From NCBI RefSeq assembly GCF_038433465.1, contig NZ_JAESVF010000011.1, positions 1-64,000 on the forward strand: a stretch of DNA of 64,000 bases. Reading direction: 5' to 3'. Below the pieces are notes generated by a model. It had not been told where the DNA came from, made no database searches, and saw only the letters and a program-made list of their open reading frames with translations. This stretch comes from Galbibacter sp038433465. Lineage in GTDB: Bacteria; Bacteroidota; Bacteroidia; Flavobacteriales; Flavobacteriaceae. Of this stretch, positions 8,382 through 17,829 are shown in pieces (positions within the stretch are counted from its first letter, which is position 1; every line of letters starts with the position of its first letter). The position numbers and the translations under genes are program-made.

Positions 8382-11300
8382 TTAAAATTTTAAGTTTATT
8401 CCTAATTGATACGTAATATTACTAACGCGTCCTACTCCTAAACTGGCACCAGCCCACTCAGGATCGTATCCATCATAATCGGTAAATACAAATGGGTTTA
8501 AAACATTTGCATAAATTCTAAACTGTTTGATGTTTAGTTTTTCTATTAAACTTTCATTAAAAGTATATCCTAACGAGATGTTTTTCACTTTTACAAACGA
8601 TGCATCTTTGTAGTATCCTACACCATCATTTCTCCAAAATGTACCCATATTACGTGGTTGTGGATAATTGTTTGATGCTTGTGCAGGAACTCCAGCTTGG
8701 TTTTCTGGTACATACCAGTCGATATCTAACTTTTGACGACCTCTGTCTCGAGTATCTGTAAAGTTAGCGTGGAACGGACTGTAAACATAAACTCCTTGGT
8801 TTGTAATAAGCGATGCAGATAAATCGATGTTTCCAACTGTTAACTTCGTGAATAAACTTCCAGACCAGTCTGGGTTTGGAGTTCCTAAAATTATACGGTC
8901 GTCTTCTGGTGTAATAACACCATCGTTATTGATGTCTCTAACTTTTGCTTGTCCTTCAGATTGGTTGTAAGAAGCTGCTTCTGTAGCCTCATTAGCTTGC
9001 CAAATTCCGTCAAAATCGTAGTTGTAAATAGCGTCGATATCTTCACCGATAAACCATCCGTTACCAACGTCATCAACTTCATCTTGTCCGTAAAGCTCTT
9101 CGATAGAGTTGTTGTTTTTAGTGAACGTAAGGGTAGTAGACCAAGTTACTTTTTGGTTGTCGATAATTCTACCTGTTAAACTCGCCTCAACCCCAGCATT
9201 CTTTACAGATGCTACGTTGGCGTTGATTGAAGACCATCCAGATTCGATTGGTAATTTTTGCTCTAAAATTAAATCATCTGATAATCTGTCGTAAATATCA
9301 ACACTACCAAAAAGTCTGTTGCTAAAAAACCCGAAGTCAATACCAAAGTTCATCTCACGTGTTTTCTCCCATCCTAAAGCTTTGTTAGCTAAAGAGCTTG
9401 GCAACCAACCGTTGGCAGTAGTTCCGTTAAAATCGTAATATACTTGGTTGTCTAATCCGTTTTGTGTAGCGTAAGGAGATACGTTGTTGTTACCAGTGTA
9501 ACCGTAACTAGCTCTAAGTTTTAAGTTAGAAACAGTATTTGAGTTTTTCAAGAAAGACTCTTCACTAATTCTCCATCCAATTGCTGCTGAAGGGAAAGAA
9601 TCCCATTGTTTAGATTCCGCAAGTAATGAAGAACCATCCCATCTGTTAGAAACAGTTAATAAGTATTTGTCTTTATATGCATAGTTTAAACGTAAAGCAA
9701 AAGAGCTCAAGGTTTGTTTTGCATAGTTTGTTCCTAAGTTAAAAGTACCTTGCTCTCCAGAACCAATGTTGTAGAACCCAGTGTCGAAAGGCATGTTTCT
9801 AGAACTTTGGAAAGAAGATTCGGTTTTACTGTAATATAAACTTTGTAATGCTAAGAAGTTAAAAGCATGTACATCGTTAAACGTATGGTCTATGTTAAAT
9901 TGGTTATCCCAAGTACCGTTAAAAGTTTCTACTTTTTCCATTGCTGCTGAAGGAAGGTCGTTGTTGTTAACCCCAGTATTTGTCATGGCTCCCCAAGCTT
10001 GTCCTCTTCTAGAATTTGTAAATCCTGCAGAATAAGTGGTTTTAAATGATAACCAATCTAAAATATTGTATTGGAAGTACACATTTCCAACTCCTGTCCA
10101 TCTTCTTGTTTCGTCAGATGTATTCTGAATTTCAAGTAGTGGGTTGTAAGTACTTGTTTTGTCAATTACAAAGTTTCCGTCAGCATCTGTTAATTTTCCA
10201 GGAAGCGGAAAAAGCTCATCGCTATCTAGTGCATAAGGATCTAAAAACGGATTCAAACGAAAAGCCTCTTGCATTGCCAAGTCACTACCGTCTTGTTGTT
10301 CTGTTAACGAAATAGTTACGTTAGCTCCAATAGCAAATTTTGAATTGATTTTTTTATCGATACCAGATTTGAAACTGTATTTTTTTAATTCTTCATTCGG
10401 AATGTTTCCTGTTTCTTTTTGAGCACCTATACCTAAGTTGTACCCCATACCGTCATCAGTTCTACCTGAAACGTTTACATAGTTGTTTTGCTGAATACCA
10501 GTTTGCAAAACAGCATCGTACCAATCGAAAGTTTCATTGTTTAATGCTCTTCTTTCAAGCTCAGAGTTACGAGTACCAATAACAGCAGCATAAAGAGTTT
10601 CTGGAGTTACATATCCGTCTGGACCGTTACTTGCAGTAGCAAGGTAAGCCGACTGATGGTAATACCACCATTTTTCTCCGCTCATCATTTTAGGTAAGCG
10701 AGCTACATCTTTTATCCCCATATAACTATCTAAAGAAACTGTAAATTCTGCAGGAGCATTTGCACCACTTTTAGTAGTTACAATTACAACCCCGTTAGAA
10801 CCTCTAGAACCGTAAATAGCAGTCGAAGAAGCATCTTTTAAAATATCCATACGTTGGATATCTTGCGGATTTAAGAAATCGATATTGTCTGTAGGAACCC
10901 CATCAACAACAAAAAGAGGGTTGGTGTTTTCACCTAAAGAGTTCTTACCTCTAATGGTAATGTTAAACCCATCTCCGATACGTCCTGTAGAAGGCGAAAT
11001 TTGCACCCCAGGAACATTACCTTGTAACGACTCTAAAGGGTTGTTCATACTTCTTTCGGTAAGCGACTCAGAGTCTAAACTTCCTACGGCACCAGTTAAA
11101 TCAGATTTTTTTTGCGTTCCATATCCAATTACCACAACTTCCTCCAACGATTGCGTATCGGGTTGTAAAGTAATATTCATGGTTGTAGATCCGTTCAATG
11201 CGTATTCTTGAGTTTTAAACCCAATATACGTAATTACTAATGTTGCATCTGTAGAAGCTACATTAATAGAAAAGTTCCCATCAAAGTCGGTTGTAGTACC

Positions 11301-11480
11301 ATTTGATGTTCCTTTTTCAATAACATTAACTCCAGGGAGTGGCGTATTGGTTTCTGCCTCAATAATTGTCCCTGTAATGGTTGCATTTTGTTGTCCATAA
11401 CTCACTAGAGAGAAACAGCAAATAAGAATTACTGTTAGTAAGTAATGACTTTTTGTTTTAAACAGTGGATTGGTTTTCAT
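8382..11480 (-). CDS. SusC/RagA TonB-dependent outer-membrane transporter (pectin)
   Basis: The 1032-residue SusC-family transporter imports oligosaccharides across the outer membrane. Order of parts: signal peptide (about 1-29, ...CCFSLVSYGQ); carboxypeptidase-regulatory-like domain (TITGTIIEAETNTPLPGVNV, about 34-110); TonB-box region EEVVVIGYGTQKK; plug domain with NPLFVVDGVPTDNIDFLNP and the DASSTAIYGSRGSNGVVIVTT block; then the beta-barrel ending SNITYQLGINLKF. It is the first gene of the pectin operon. A palindromic LacI-type site and a -7-like box lie 60-85 bp upstream. There is no STN domain, so it is a pure transporter and not a sigma/anti-sigma transducer. Confidence 0.96.
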   Translation of the reverse strand: MKTNPLFKTKSHYLLTVILICCFSLVSYGQQNATITGTIIEAETNTPLPGVNVIEKGTSNGTTTDFDGNFSINVASTDATLVITYIGFKTQEYALNGSTTMNITLQPDTQSLEEVVVIGYGTQKKSDLTGAVGSLDSESLTERSMNNPLESLQGNVPGVQISPSTGRIGDGFNITIRGKNSLGENTNPLFVVDGVPTDNIDFLNPQDIQRMDILKDASSTAIYGSRGSNGVVIVTTKSGANAPAEFTVSLDSYMGIKDVARLPKMMSGEKWWYYHQSAYLATASNGPDGYVTPETLYAAVIGTRNSELERRALNNETFDWYDAVLQTGIQQNNYVNVSGRTDDGMGYNLGIGAQKETGNIPNEELKKYSFKSGIDKKINSKFAIGANVTISLTEQQDGSDLAMQEAFRLNPFLDPYALDSDELFPLPGKLTDADGNFVIDKTSTYNPLLEIQNTSDETRRWTGVGNVYFQYNILDWLSFKTTYSAGFTNSRRGQAWGAMTNTGVNNNDLPSAAMEKVETFNGTWDNQFNIDHTFNDVHAFNFLALQSLYYSKTESSFQSSRNMPFDTGFYNIGSGEQGTFNLGTNYAKQTLSSFALRLNYAYKDKYLLTVSNRWDGSSLLAESKQWDSFPSAAIGWRISEESFLKNSNTVSNLKLRASYGYTGNNNVSPYATQNGLDNQVYYDFNGTTANGWLPSSLANKALGWEKTREMNFGIDFGFFSNRLFGSVDIYDRLSDDLILEQKLPIESGWSSINANVASVKNAGVEASLTGRIIDNQKVTWSTTLTFTKNNNSIEELYGQDEVDDVGNGWFIGEDIDAIYNYDFDGIWQANEATEAASYNQSEGQAKVRDINNDGVITPEDDRIILGTPNPDWSGSLFTKLTVGNIDLSASLITNQGVYVYSPFHANFTDTRDRGRQKLDIDWYVPENQAGVPAQASNNYPQPRNMGTFWRNDGVGYYKDASFVKVKNISLGYTFNESLIEKLNIKQFRIYANVLNPFVFTDYDGYDPEWAGASLGVGRVSNITYQLGINLKF

Positions 11481-11541
11481 GATGATTGTTAGATTGTTTT
11501 CTTAATACAGTTAGTTTATTAAACATTAAATTTTAGTTAAT

Positions 11542-11563
11542 TGTAATCGATTGCACGAATCTA
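11542..11563 (-). promoter_or_regulatory. LacI-type operator and -7 box of the susC operon
   Basis: TGTAATCGATTGCA at 11542-11555 shares its 14-bp palindromic core with sites before lacI, uxaB and uxaC. Directly beside it, 11556-11563 reads TAGATTCG on the minus strand, one mismatch from the Bacteroidota -7 consensus TAnnTTTG, at exactly the same spacing as at uxaC. Binding would cover the start of transcription. This gap (11481-11817) otherwise holds only the two divergent promoters. Confidence 0.7.
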
Positions 11564-11737
11564 AGTAATAAGTATTAAAAAACAAATTTTTAGTATAAAA
11601 AAATATCAAAATGATAATTTAAACCTACTAAATTTAACAGAATAACATCAATTTTTGTAATTTTTAGGTTGCAATATGCTATTTTTTAGTATTTTGCATT
11701 TTATTCTGTTGTCAGAATTATCAAAAACTATTTCAAT

Positions 11738-11751
11738 TGTAATCGATAACA
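11738..11751 (+). promoter_or_regulatory. LacI-type operator upstream of lacI (autoregulation)
   Basis: TGTAATCGATAACA matches the other three sites at 11 of 14 positions or better. It lies ~28 bp before a -7 box (11779-11786), about where the -33 region would be, so the regulator probably controls its own gene. Confidence 0.6.
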
Positions 11752-11778
11752 TTAAAAATAGTTTATCATAAGATTTTT

Positions 11779-11786
11779 TACTTTTG
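11779..11786 (+). promoter_or_regulatory. -7 promoter box of the lacI gene
   Basis: TACTTTTG is a perfect match to the Bacteroidota -7 consensus TAnnTTTG, 31 bp before the ATG at 11818. No clear -33 TTTG is seen at the usual distance; the operator occupies that area. Confidence 0.6.
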
Positions 11787-11817
11787 TAGAATCTTTTCAA
11801 CAGCCAAGAAAAATTTA

Positions 11818-12834
11818 ATGAGCGAGAAAACAACAATTTACGATATCGCAAAGGCGTTAAACGTTACTGCAGCTACGGTATCGAGAGCTTTAAATAACAA
11901 CCCGAAAATAAGTGCAGCAACACGAAAGCTCGTTATGGAAACAGCTGCAAAAATGAATTACAAGCAAAATAAATTAGCTTTAGCATTAAAAAGTGGGAAA
12001 AGTAACAACGTTGGAGTTATTGTTCCTTATATCGATAGAAATTTCTTCTCTGCAATTATTCGAGGGATAGAAGAGGAGTTGTACCCATTGGGGTATCACG
12101 TAATAATTTGCCAAACACATGAAGAAGAAAGTGCTGAAGTTGACAATATTAATGCACTTTTAAATGCTCAGGTTGACGGAATTTTAATGTCGGTTTCTAA
12201 ATTAACGACCCAAACTTCGCATTTTGAACATGTTTTAAACAAAGATGTTCCTTTGGTGTTTTTTGATAGAAAGAAAGATGTAAAAGGTGTTAGCACCGTA
12301 ACTATCGACGATTATCAAGCGGGGTACAATGCTACAAAACATTTAATTGAGCAGGGTTGTTCTAAAATTGCGCATTTGTCTGGAGATTGGGCATTAGAGA
12401 TTTATCAAAACAGGTATAAAGGCTACAAACAAGCATTGCTAGATCATGGTTTGGAGTTTAATGAAGATTATGTAATTAAGACCAAAAGTGATATTAAAGC
12501 CGGACACAAATCGGTTGAAACTTTATTGGCTTTGGATACACCACCAGACGCAATATTTTCTTCGAGTGATTATGTAGCGTTGGGAGTAATTCAGGAATTA
12601 AAAAAACGAGGAATCCGAATTCCAGAAGACTTTTGTGTAATTGGTTTCAGTAACGAACCGTTTACAAAATTTATGGAATTATCAATGAGTACTGTAGACC
12701 AATTACCGGTAGAAATGGGTAAAATGTCGGCAAAGGTATTTTTAGAGCAGGTAAAAGAATCGAGTGTTAAAATAGAGAAGAAAGTAGTGTTGGCGCCTAG
12801 CTTAAAAATTAGAGCGACTTCAACTAAAAAATAA
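11818..12834 (+). CDS. LacI/GalR-family transcriptional regulator of galacturonate use
   Basis: The 338-residue regulator has the canonical LacI N-terminal helix-turn-helix (TTIYDIAKALNVTAATVSRALNN, residues 5-28), the hinge helix (NKLALALKS) and a periplasmic-binding-protein-like effector domain (VGVIVPYIDRNFFSAIIRGIE ... DAIFSSSDYVALGVIQELKKRG ... CVIGFSNEPF). It is transcribed away from the susC operon and convergent with uxaA. Four copies of a palindrome centred on ATCGAT, the symmetric type LacI proteins bind, lie in front of susC, lacI, uxaB and uxaC. So the local pathway is very likely its regulon, with galacturonate or a catabolite as inducer. The inducer identity is inference. Confidence 0.93.
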   Translation: MSEKTTIYDIAKALNVTAATVSRALNNNPKISAATRKLVMETAAKMNYKQNKLALALKSGKSNNVGVIVPYIDRNFFSAIIRGIEEELYPLGYHVIICQTHEEESAEVDNINALLNAQVDGILMSVSKLTTQTSHFEHVLNKDVPLVFFDRKKDVKGVSTVTIDDYQAGYNATKHLIEQGCSKIAHLSGDWALEIYQNRYKGYKQALLDHGLEFNEDYVIKTKSDIKAGHKSVETLLALDTPPDAIFSSSDYVALGVIQELKKRGIRIPEDFCVIGFSNEPFTKFMELSMSTVDQLPVEMGKMSAKVFLEQVKESSVKIEKKVVLAPSLKIRATSTKK

Positions 12835-12878
12835 TATTCCAATAAGCTACAATAAATTGTAAGACTTATTGGAATATT
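12833..12878. terminator. bidirectional terminator between lacI and uxaA
   Basis: AATATTCCAATAAG (12833-12846) pairs perfectly with CTTATTGGAATATT (12865-12878), a 14-bp stem in the 58-bp space between two convergent genes. Confidence 0.75.
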
Positions 12879-12892
12879 GTATCTAAATTTTA

Positions 12893-14512
12893 TTAAAGTG
12901 AAACTCCACGTTTCCACGGAATAAAATCGTTTTGATTTAATTCCATCGCTTTTGTTTTCTTACCGTTGGCAATATCAATAATATATTCAAGTAATACGGT
13001 AGCCATTTCTTCAATTGATTTTTCCCCACGAATAATAGCGCCTGTATCGATATCGATAATATCGGGCATTTTTAAGGCTAATTCTGAATTGGAAGCCACT
13101 TTTACCACTGGAGTTACAGGGTTTCCTGTAGGAGTTCCTAAACCAGTTGTAAATAAAATAATGTTGGCACCAGCTCCAGCCATTGCTGTAGTACTTTCTA
13201 CATCGTTTCCTGGAGTACATAAAAGATTCAGCCCAGGTTTGGTAACATATTCGCCGTAATCGAGCACTTCGATAATAGGAGAAGAGCCTCCTTTTTTTGC
13301 TGCTCCAGCCGATTTCATTGCATCAGTAATAAGTCCGTCTTTAATATTCCCCGGTGAAGGATTCATATCAAAACCAGAGCCTGCATCTACTACCGATTTT
13401 TCAAAGTCTTTCATCAATTGTAAAAAGCGTGTACTTTGTTTTTCATCTACACAGCGGTTTACAAGTTCTTGTTCAACACCACATAATTCAGGGAATTCCG
13501 ATAGGATAGCAGTACCGTTTAAGGCCGCAATAATGTCGGAAACATGACCAAGGGTTGGATTTGCAGAAATTCCAGAAAAACCGTCGGAACCACCACATTC
13601 GAGTCCGATTTTAAGTTTTGAAAGTGGGGCAGGTTGTCTTGTAATTTGATTTGCCTTTTTAATTTCAGCAAAAGAATCTTCGATAATAGTATTCAGCATT
13701 TCCTCAACAGTTCCCATTTTTTGCTGTTCGTAAATTATAATGGGTTTTTCTGTATTTGGAGCTACTTTATCCAATGCATCTTTAAAAATTTGAATCTGAA
13801 GGTTTTGACATCCAAGACTCAAAACAGTTGCACCAGCAACATTGGGGTTGTTAACATAACCTGCTAGAAGGCGTGCCAAACTTTCGGAATCTTGACGAAT
13901 ACCGCCACAACCTCCTTGATGTGTAATAAATTTCACATCGATATTATCAAAAACAGGAACTGTGTCTTGAGTTACATCTTGTTGTTGCGTGTTTTCATTT
14001 TGATTGATAAGAGAGCGAAGTAACAATCTGTGTTTATTTACATCTTGATTGAGTAACTCTTTTTCAAACACTTCTTTTAAAACTTCAATATTTCTGTTTT
14101 CACAAAAAACCAGAGGAAAGAACAACCAAACATTACGAGTTCCAACTTGACCATCGGCTCTGTGATATCCGTTAAAAGTACGGTCTTTCCATTTCGAAAT
14201 ATCGGGAGCTGTCCACTTAACTTCTTCAGTCTTTCCTGTAACTTTCTCGGTATTATGCGTAACGTTTTCAGTAGTAATTACGGCACCTTTTTCTATTTTT
14301 TTGCTAGCACTTCCAACCAAAACCCCATACATATATATCTTGTCGGAAACCTCTAAGGTTTCTAAAGCAATTTTATGTTTCGCCTTTACGTCGGTTCGTA
14401 GGGTGATGTTTGCTCCTTCAAATGCGACAACACTATTGGCTGTTAAGTTTTTTAAAGCTACAGCAACATTGTCATCTGGATGTACTTTTATCAATTCTTT
14501 TTCCATAGTCAA
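12893..14512 (-). CDS. uxaA: altronate dehydratase
   Basis: UxaA dehydrates D-altronate to 2-keto-3-deoxygluconate (KDG), the third step of the isomerase pathway of galacturonate breakdown. The 539-residue protein has the expected two parts: an N-terminal SAF domain (about residues 1-85, HPDDNVAVALKNL) and the altronate/galactarate dehydratase body (GYHRADGQVGTRNVW, THQGGCGGIRQDSESLARLLAGY, LKIGLECGGSDGFSGISANP, LLCTPGNDVESTTAMAGAGA). The Cys and His residues in these blocks are conserved metal ligands in the family. It follows uxaB, separated by a 378-bp gap containing a dispersed repeat, so it may be transcribed from the uxaB promoter or its own; I see no operator directly before it. Confidence 0.95.
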   Translation of the reverse strand: MTMEKELIKVHPDDNVAVALKNLTANSVVAFEGANITLRTDVKAKHKIALETLEVSDKIYMYGVLVGSASKKIEKGAVITTENVTHNTEKVTGKTEEVKWTAPDISKWKDRTFNGYHRADGQVGTRNVWLFFPLVFCENRNIEVLKEVFEKELLNQDVNKHRLLLRSLINQNENTQQQDVTQDTVPVFDNIDVKFITHQGGCGGIRQDSESLARLLAGYVNNPNVAGATVLSLGCQNLQIQIFKDALDKVAPNTEKPIIIYEQQKMGTVEEMLNTIIEDSFAEIKKANQITRQPAPLSKLKIGLECGGSDGFSGISANPTLGHVSDIIAALNGTAILSEFPELCGVEQELVNRCVDEKQSTRFLQLMKDFEKSVVDAGSGFDMNPSPGNIKDGLITDAMKSAGAAKKGGSSPIIEVLDYGEYVTKPGLNLLCTPGNDVESTTAMAGAGANIILFTTGLGTPTGNPVTPVVKVASNSELALKMPDIIDIDTGAIIRGEKSIEEMATVLLEYIIDIANGKKTKAMELNQNDFIPWKRGVSL

Positions 14513-14890
14513 TCAATTTAACTCGTTATGTGGTTTTGAGTTTTGGCTATAATTTTAACCATTTACATTTTATGTTTTTAATATAGTAATCTCAGTTTGA
14601 TATAAATTCAATTTTAATACACTTGTAACCTTTTTAATAGGTCACCTTTTCATATTAAAAATATTGAATATCCGTAATGTGTCATATCAAGATTAAAATG
14701 TCAGGTCGAGCGTAGTCGAGACCCTATTTAAAGCGATTAAGCCAAATAACCTCTCGACTGCGCTCGAGGTGACAGTATTGTATTATGACAGATTGCGAAC
14801 AATCATAAAAAATATATCTAATTCAGATTAATAATCAATTATCAAATGGTTTTTCTCTTTGTGAGATTTATGTTTTTAGTCGAAATGAAT
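14513..14890. other. uxaB-uxaA intergenic space
   Basis: These 378 bp carry one full copy of dispersed repeat family 1 (14662-14812), with AT-rich flanks. I see no gene and no copy of the LacI-type operator here. Confidence 0.6.
14662..14812 (+). repeat. dispersed palindromic repeat family 1, full copy A
   Basis: This 151-bp imperfect palindrome has outer arms TATTGAATATCCGTAATGTG and a partly complementary TATGACAGATTGCGAAC. Inner arms are TGTCAGGTCGAGCGTAGTCG and, after a ~35-bp spacer, CTCGACTGCGCTCGAGGTGA. It is nearly identical to 56653-56799 and related to the partial copies at 37058-37165, 37222-37271, 51909-51959, 54630-54658 and 54716-54764. Confidence 0.8.
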
Positions 14891-16345
14891 TTAACTATTT
14901 ACGAAACTTCCTTTAAAATTATTAAATCCTTTTTCAACTCCGTTTGCATCAATTTCTTCAAATGCCTTTGCTACAGCTTCCGTTAAGCCTTCTACTTTAG
15001 TAAGGTCTTCATCCCAAAAACTAGAATTTGCTAATACAGTAGTTGCTGTTTGCGTATAATCGTTTAAATTCCATGCTTCTTTAAATGAATTTACAATGCT
15101 TGCATCATCTTGTACAGGAAGTGTTTTTCCATTCCAAGTGCCTTTGTAAAAACGAATTAAGCAAGCAAATGCATATGTTAAGTGAAGCGGAATTGTATTG
15201 TTTTCTTTCTGAAACGTCAATAAACTTGGTAGTACACGAACTTTAAATTTTGAAACAGAATTTAATGCGATGCTTGAAAGTAAATGTTTGATGAACGGAT
15301 TTCGGAAACGGTCAAAAACTTCGTTTGCAAAATCTTCAAGCTCCTTTTTATCAAGCTCTAAGGTTTCAATAATTTCTTCAAAAACAGTTTCTTTTACAAA
15401 TTTTCCGGTAAAATCATTATCGATAGTTTCTTTTACTGTTTCGTTTCCGTAGAGTAAAGAAAACGGAACCATAACCGTGTGTGCACCGTTTAAAATACGC
15501 ACTTTACGTGTTCTGTAAGGTTGCATATTTTTGACAATAAGCACATTTAAATCGGTTTTATCAAAAGGTAGCTTCGCTTTTAATTCTTCATCACCTTCAA
15601 TAACCCATAGGAAAAACTTCTCTGCAGTAACAATTAAATTATCCTTGTAATCCAGTTCTTTATTATACGCCTCAATTTCGTCTTTTGGATATCCAGGAAC
15701 GATACGGTCTACCAAAGTGTTATGGAAGCTGTTTGCGTTTAAAACCCAATTTTTAAAACCTTCTTCTAGTTTCCAATCGCTGATGTATTTTAAAATGATG
15801 TCTTTTAAAGTATCGGCGTTGTAATTAATTAATTCGCATGGAATAATGGTTAGACCTTTGTTTTCATCACCATTAAAATGCTTATATCTTTCGTGTAAAA
15901 GCACTGTTAATTTTGCAGGAAAAGAGGAGGGAGGTTGCATATCTGGGCGATCTGCTTCGTTGTATGCAATACCAGCTTCCGTAGTGTTAGAAATAACAAA
16001 ACTAAGTTCTTCTTCATGCGCAAGCGCTTTGTATTGATCGAATTCAGTATAAGGATTAATTCCGTTTACAATGGTGCTAATTAATTCTTTTTCTTGAACT
16101 TCTTCCCCTTTGTAAATCCCTTTCATGAACAAGGTGTACAAACCATCTTGTTCATTTAACATAGGAACTAGTCCTCTGTCTATTGGTTGTACAACTGCAA
16201 CCCCAGCATTAAAATCAGCTTTCTTATTTAGCTCTTGAATAGCATAATCTACAAAGGCTCTTAAGAAATTACCTTCTCCAAATTGCACAATTTTAATTGG
16301 AGGTGTTGCCGTTAAATTTGTATTTTCTCTGTTTAAATTTTTCAT
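14891..16345 (-). CDS. uxaB: tagaturonate reductase (altronate oxidoreductase)
   Basis: UxaB reduces D-tagaturonate to D-altronate with NADH, step two of galacturonate catabolism. The 484-residue length is that of E. coli UxaB. The N-terminal nucleotide-binding region reads IKIVQFGEGNFLRAFVDYAI, the mannitol-dehydrogenase-family signature, and KNMQPYRTRKVRILNGAHT contains the Lys/Asn/His catalytic cluster. The C-terminal helical domain follows (FANEVFDRFRNPFIKHLLSSIALNS). A LacI-type operator overlapping a -7 box lies ~105 bp upstream, so uxaB has its own promoter separate from the TRAP/uxaC operon. Tagaturonate rather than fructuronate or mannitol specificity is inferred from the company of uxaA and uxaC. 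Confidence 0.93.
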   Translation of the reverse strand: MKNLNRENTNLTATPPIKIVQFGEGNFLRAFVDYAIQELNKKADFNAGVAVVQPIDRGLVPMLNEQDGLYTLFMKGIYKGEEVQEKELISTIVNGINPYTEFDQYKALAHEEELSFVISNTTEAGIAYNEADRPDMQPPSSFPAKLTVLLHERYKHFNGDENKGLTIIPCELINYNADTLKDIILKYISDWKLEEGFKNWVLNANSFHNTLVDRIVPGYPKDEIEAYNKELDYKDNLIVTAEKFFLWVIEGDEELKAKLPFDKTDLNVLIVKNMQPYRTRKVRILNGAHTVMVPFSLLYGNETVKETIDNDFTGKFVKETVFEEIIETLELDKKELEDFANEVFDRFRNPFIKHLLSSIALNSVSKFKVRVLPSLLTFQKENNTIPLHLTYAFACLIRFYKGTWNGKTLPVQDDASIVNSFKEAWNLNDYTQTATTVLANSSFWDEDLTKVEGLTEAVAKAFEEIDANGVEKGFNNFKGSFVNS

Positions 16346-16444
16346 TTTTTCTTTTTTATCTTGTTGTCTTACTCTGTAGTAGTTAACTGCTGAGTAGAAA
16401 AGCCTTTTTGTAAATTATGAACCTTTTGTTTTTCAATAACGGGA

Positions 16445-16462
16445 CAAAGGTAATCGATTACA
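16445..16462 (-). promoter_or_regulatory. LacI-type operator overlapping the uxaB -7 box
   Basis: GGTAATCGATTACA at 16449-16462 carries the perfect core TAATCGATTA. On the minus strand TACCTTTG (16452-16445) is a perfect TAnnTTTG -7 box sharing four bases with the operator, so repressor binding would exclude RNA polymerase. Confidence 0.7.
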
Positions 16463-16528
16463 CTATAATTTAAAAAGACTGTTTTTTATATCAAATCAAA
16501 CTAAAATTGATTGTTGAGTTTATTTATT

Positions 16529-17824
16529 TTAAAATCCAAAAACTTCTGGAAGCCATAAAGTAAGCTGTGGGAAATATGTCACTAAAAATAAAGCGAATAT
16601 CATAGCTAAAAATAGTGGTACCAGTGGTTTTATAACTTTTTCGATGCTTGTTTTTGCGACACCAACTCCAACAAAGAGTACAGATCCTACCGGAGGAGTA
16701 CATAGTCCGATACACAAGTTCAATACCATGATGATACCAAATTGTACAGGATCCATTCCAAGTTCGGTTACAACTGGTAAAAATATTGGTGTGAAAATTA
16801 ATACCGCAGGCGTCATATCCATAAAGATTCCTACGAAAAGTAATAATAAGTTGATAATTAATAAAATAACAATTGGGTTATCACTAAGTCCTAATAATAA
16901 CGTACTGATGTTCTGCGGAATGTTTTCAAAAGACATTACCCACGACATACTCATTGATGCGCCAATTAGTAGCATTACAATTGCAGTTGTTGAAGCCGAA
17001 TTTAAAAGTACTTCTGGTAGGTTTTTAAATGAAATTTCTTTGTAAACAAAGCCGAGAATCAATGTATATAAAACTGCAATTGCTGAAGCTTCAGTAGCAG
17101 TAAAAATACCTAAAACAATTCCGCCGATAACAATAACCAACAATAGTAAACTTGGAACAGCGTCTACAAAAGTTCTAAATACTTCTTTTAAGCTACTTCG
17201 CTTACCAACATTGTATTTCTTCTTTTTTGCCCATACAGCAGCAACAATCATTAAAAATAATCCGGTTAAAATTCCAGGGATATAACCAGCCAAAAATAAC
17301 GCCGCGATGGAAACACCACCACTTGCCAAAGAATAAACAATAAGTACGTTACTTGGAGGAATAATCAAACCAGTCGTAGCCGATGTAATATTTACAGCTA
17401 CTCCAAACTCTTTTGAGTAGCCTTCTTTTTCCATTTCTGGTCCTAAAATACTTCCCATAGCCGATGCCGATGCCATTGCCGAACCAGCAATTGCACCCAT
17501 AAGCATAGCTGCAATTACATTGATTAATGCCAATCCTCCAGGGAAAGAACCCACCAGTGTTTTGGCAAATGCAATGAGTCGATGGGCAATACCACCTTTA
17601 TTCATGAGTTCGCCCGAGAGGACAAAAAACGGGATGGCGAGCAAGGCAAAACTATCGAGTCCAGTTGCCATTCGTTGTGCCACCGTTGTAAAAGCTGGCA
17701 TTGATGGAATGGTTACCAACATGGTTAGCAAAGATGAAATTGTAATACTCCATGCCACAGGAGTTCCTATGGCGAGCAAGCATATAAAACTTATAACTAA
17801 TACGAGAACAGGTATATATTCCAT
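16529..17824 (-). CDS. dctM: TRAP transporter large permease subunit (DctM family)
   Basis: The 431-residue DctM-type permease has about 12 hydrophobic segments and family blocks (LLAIPFFVLSGELMNKGGIA, PEMEKEGYSKEFGVAVNITS, IGLCTPPVGSVLFVGVGVAK). TRAP large subunits use the sodium gradient to move acidic solutes, typically uronates or C4-dicarboxylates, across the inner membrane. It is the last gene of uxaC-kdgK-eda-dctP-dctQ-dctM, with dctQ ending 5 bp upstream. Placement with galacturonate enzymes makes galacturonate or a related uronate the likely substrate (inference). No terminator hairpin is obvious before the uxaB promoter. Confidence 0.94.
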   Translation of the reverse strand: MEYIPVLVLVISFICLLAIGTPVAWSITISSLLTMLVTIPSMPAFTTVAQRMATGLDSFALLAIPFFVLSGELMNKGGIAHRLIAFAKTLVGSFPGGLALINVIAAMLMGAIAGSAMASASAMGSILGPEMEKEGYSKEFGVAVNITSATTGLIIPPSNVLIVYSLASGGVSIAALFLAGYIPGILTGLFLMIVAAVWAKKKKYNVGKRSSLKEVFRTFVDAVPSLLLLVIVIGGIVLGIFTATEASAIAVLYTLILGFVYKEISFKNLPEVLLNSASTTAIVMLLIGASMSMSWVMSFENIPQNISTLLLGLSDNPIVILLIINLLLLFVGIFMDMTPAVLIFTPIFLPVVTELGMDPVQFGIIMVLNLCIGLCTPPVGSVLFVGVGVAKTSIEKVIKPLVPLFLAMIFALFLVTYFPQLTLWLPEVFGF

Positions 17825-17829
17825 AATAT

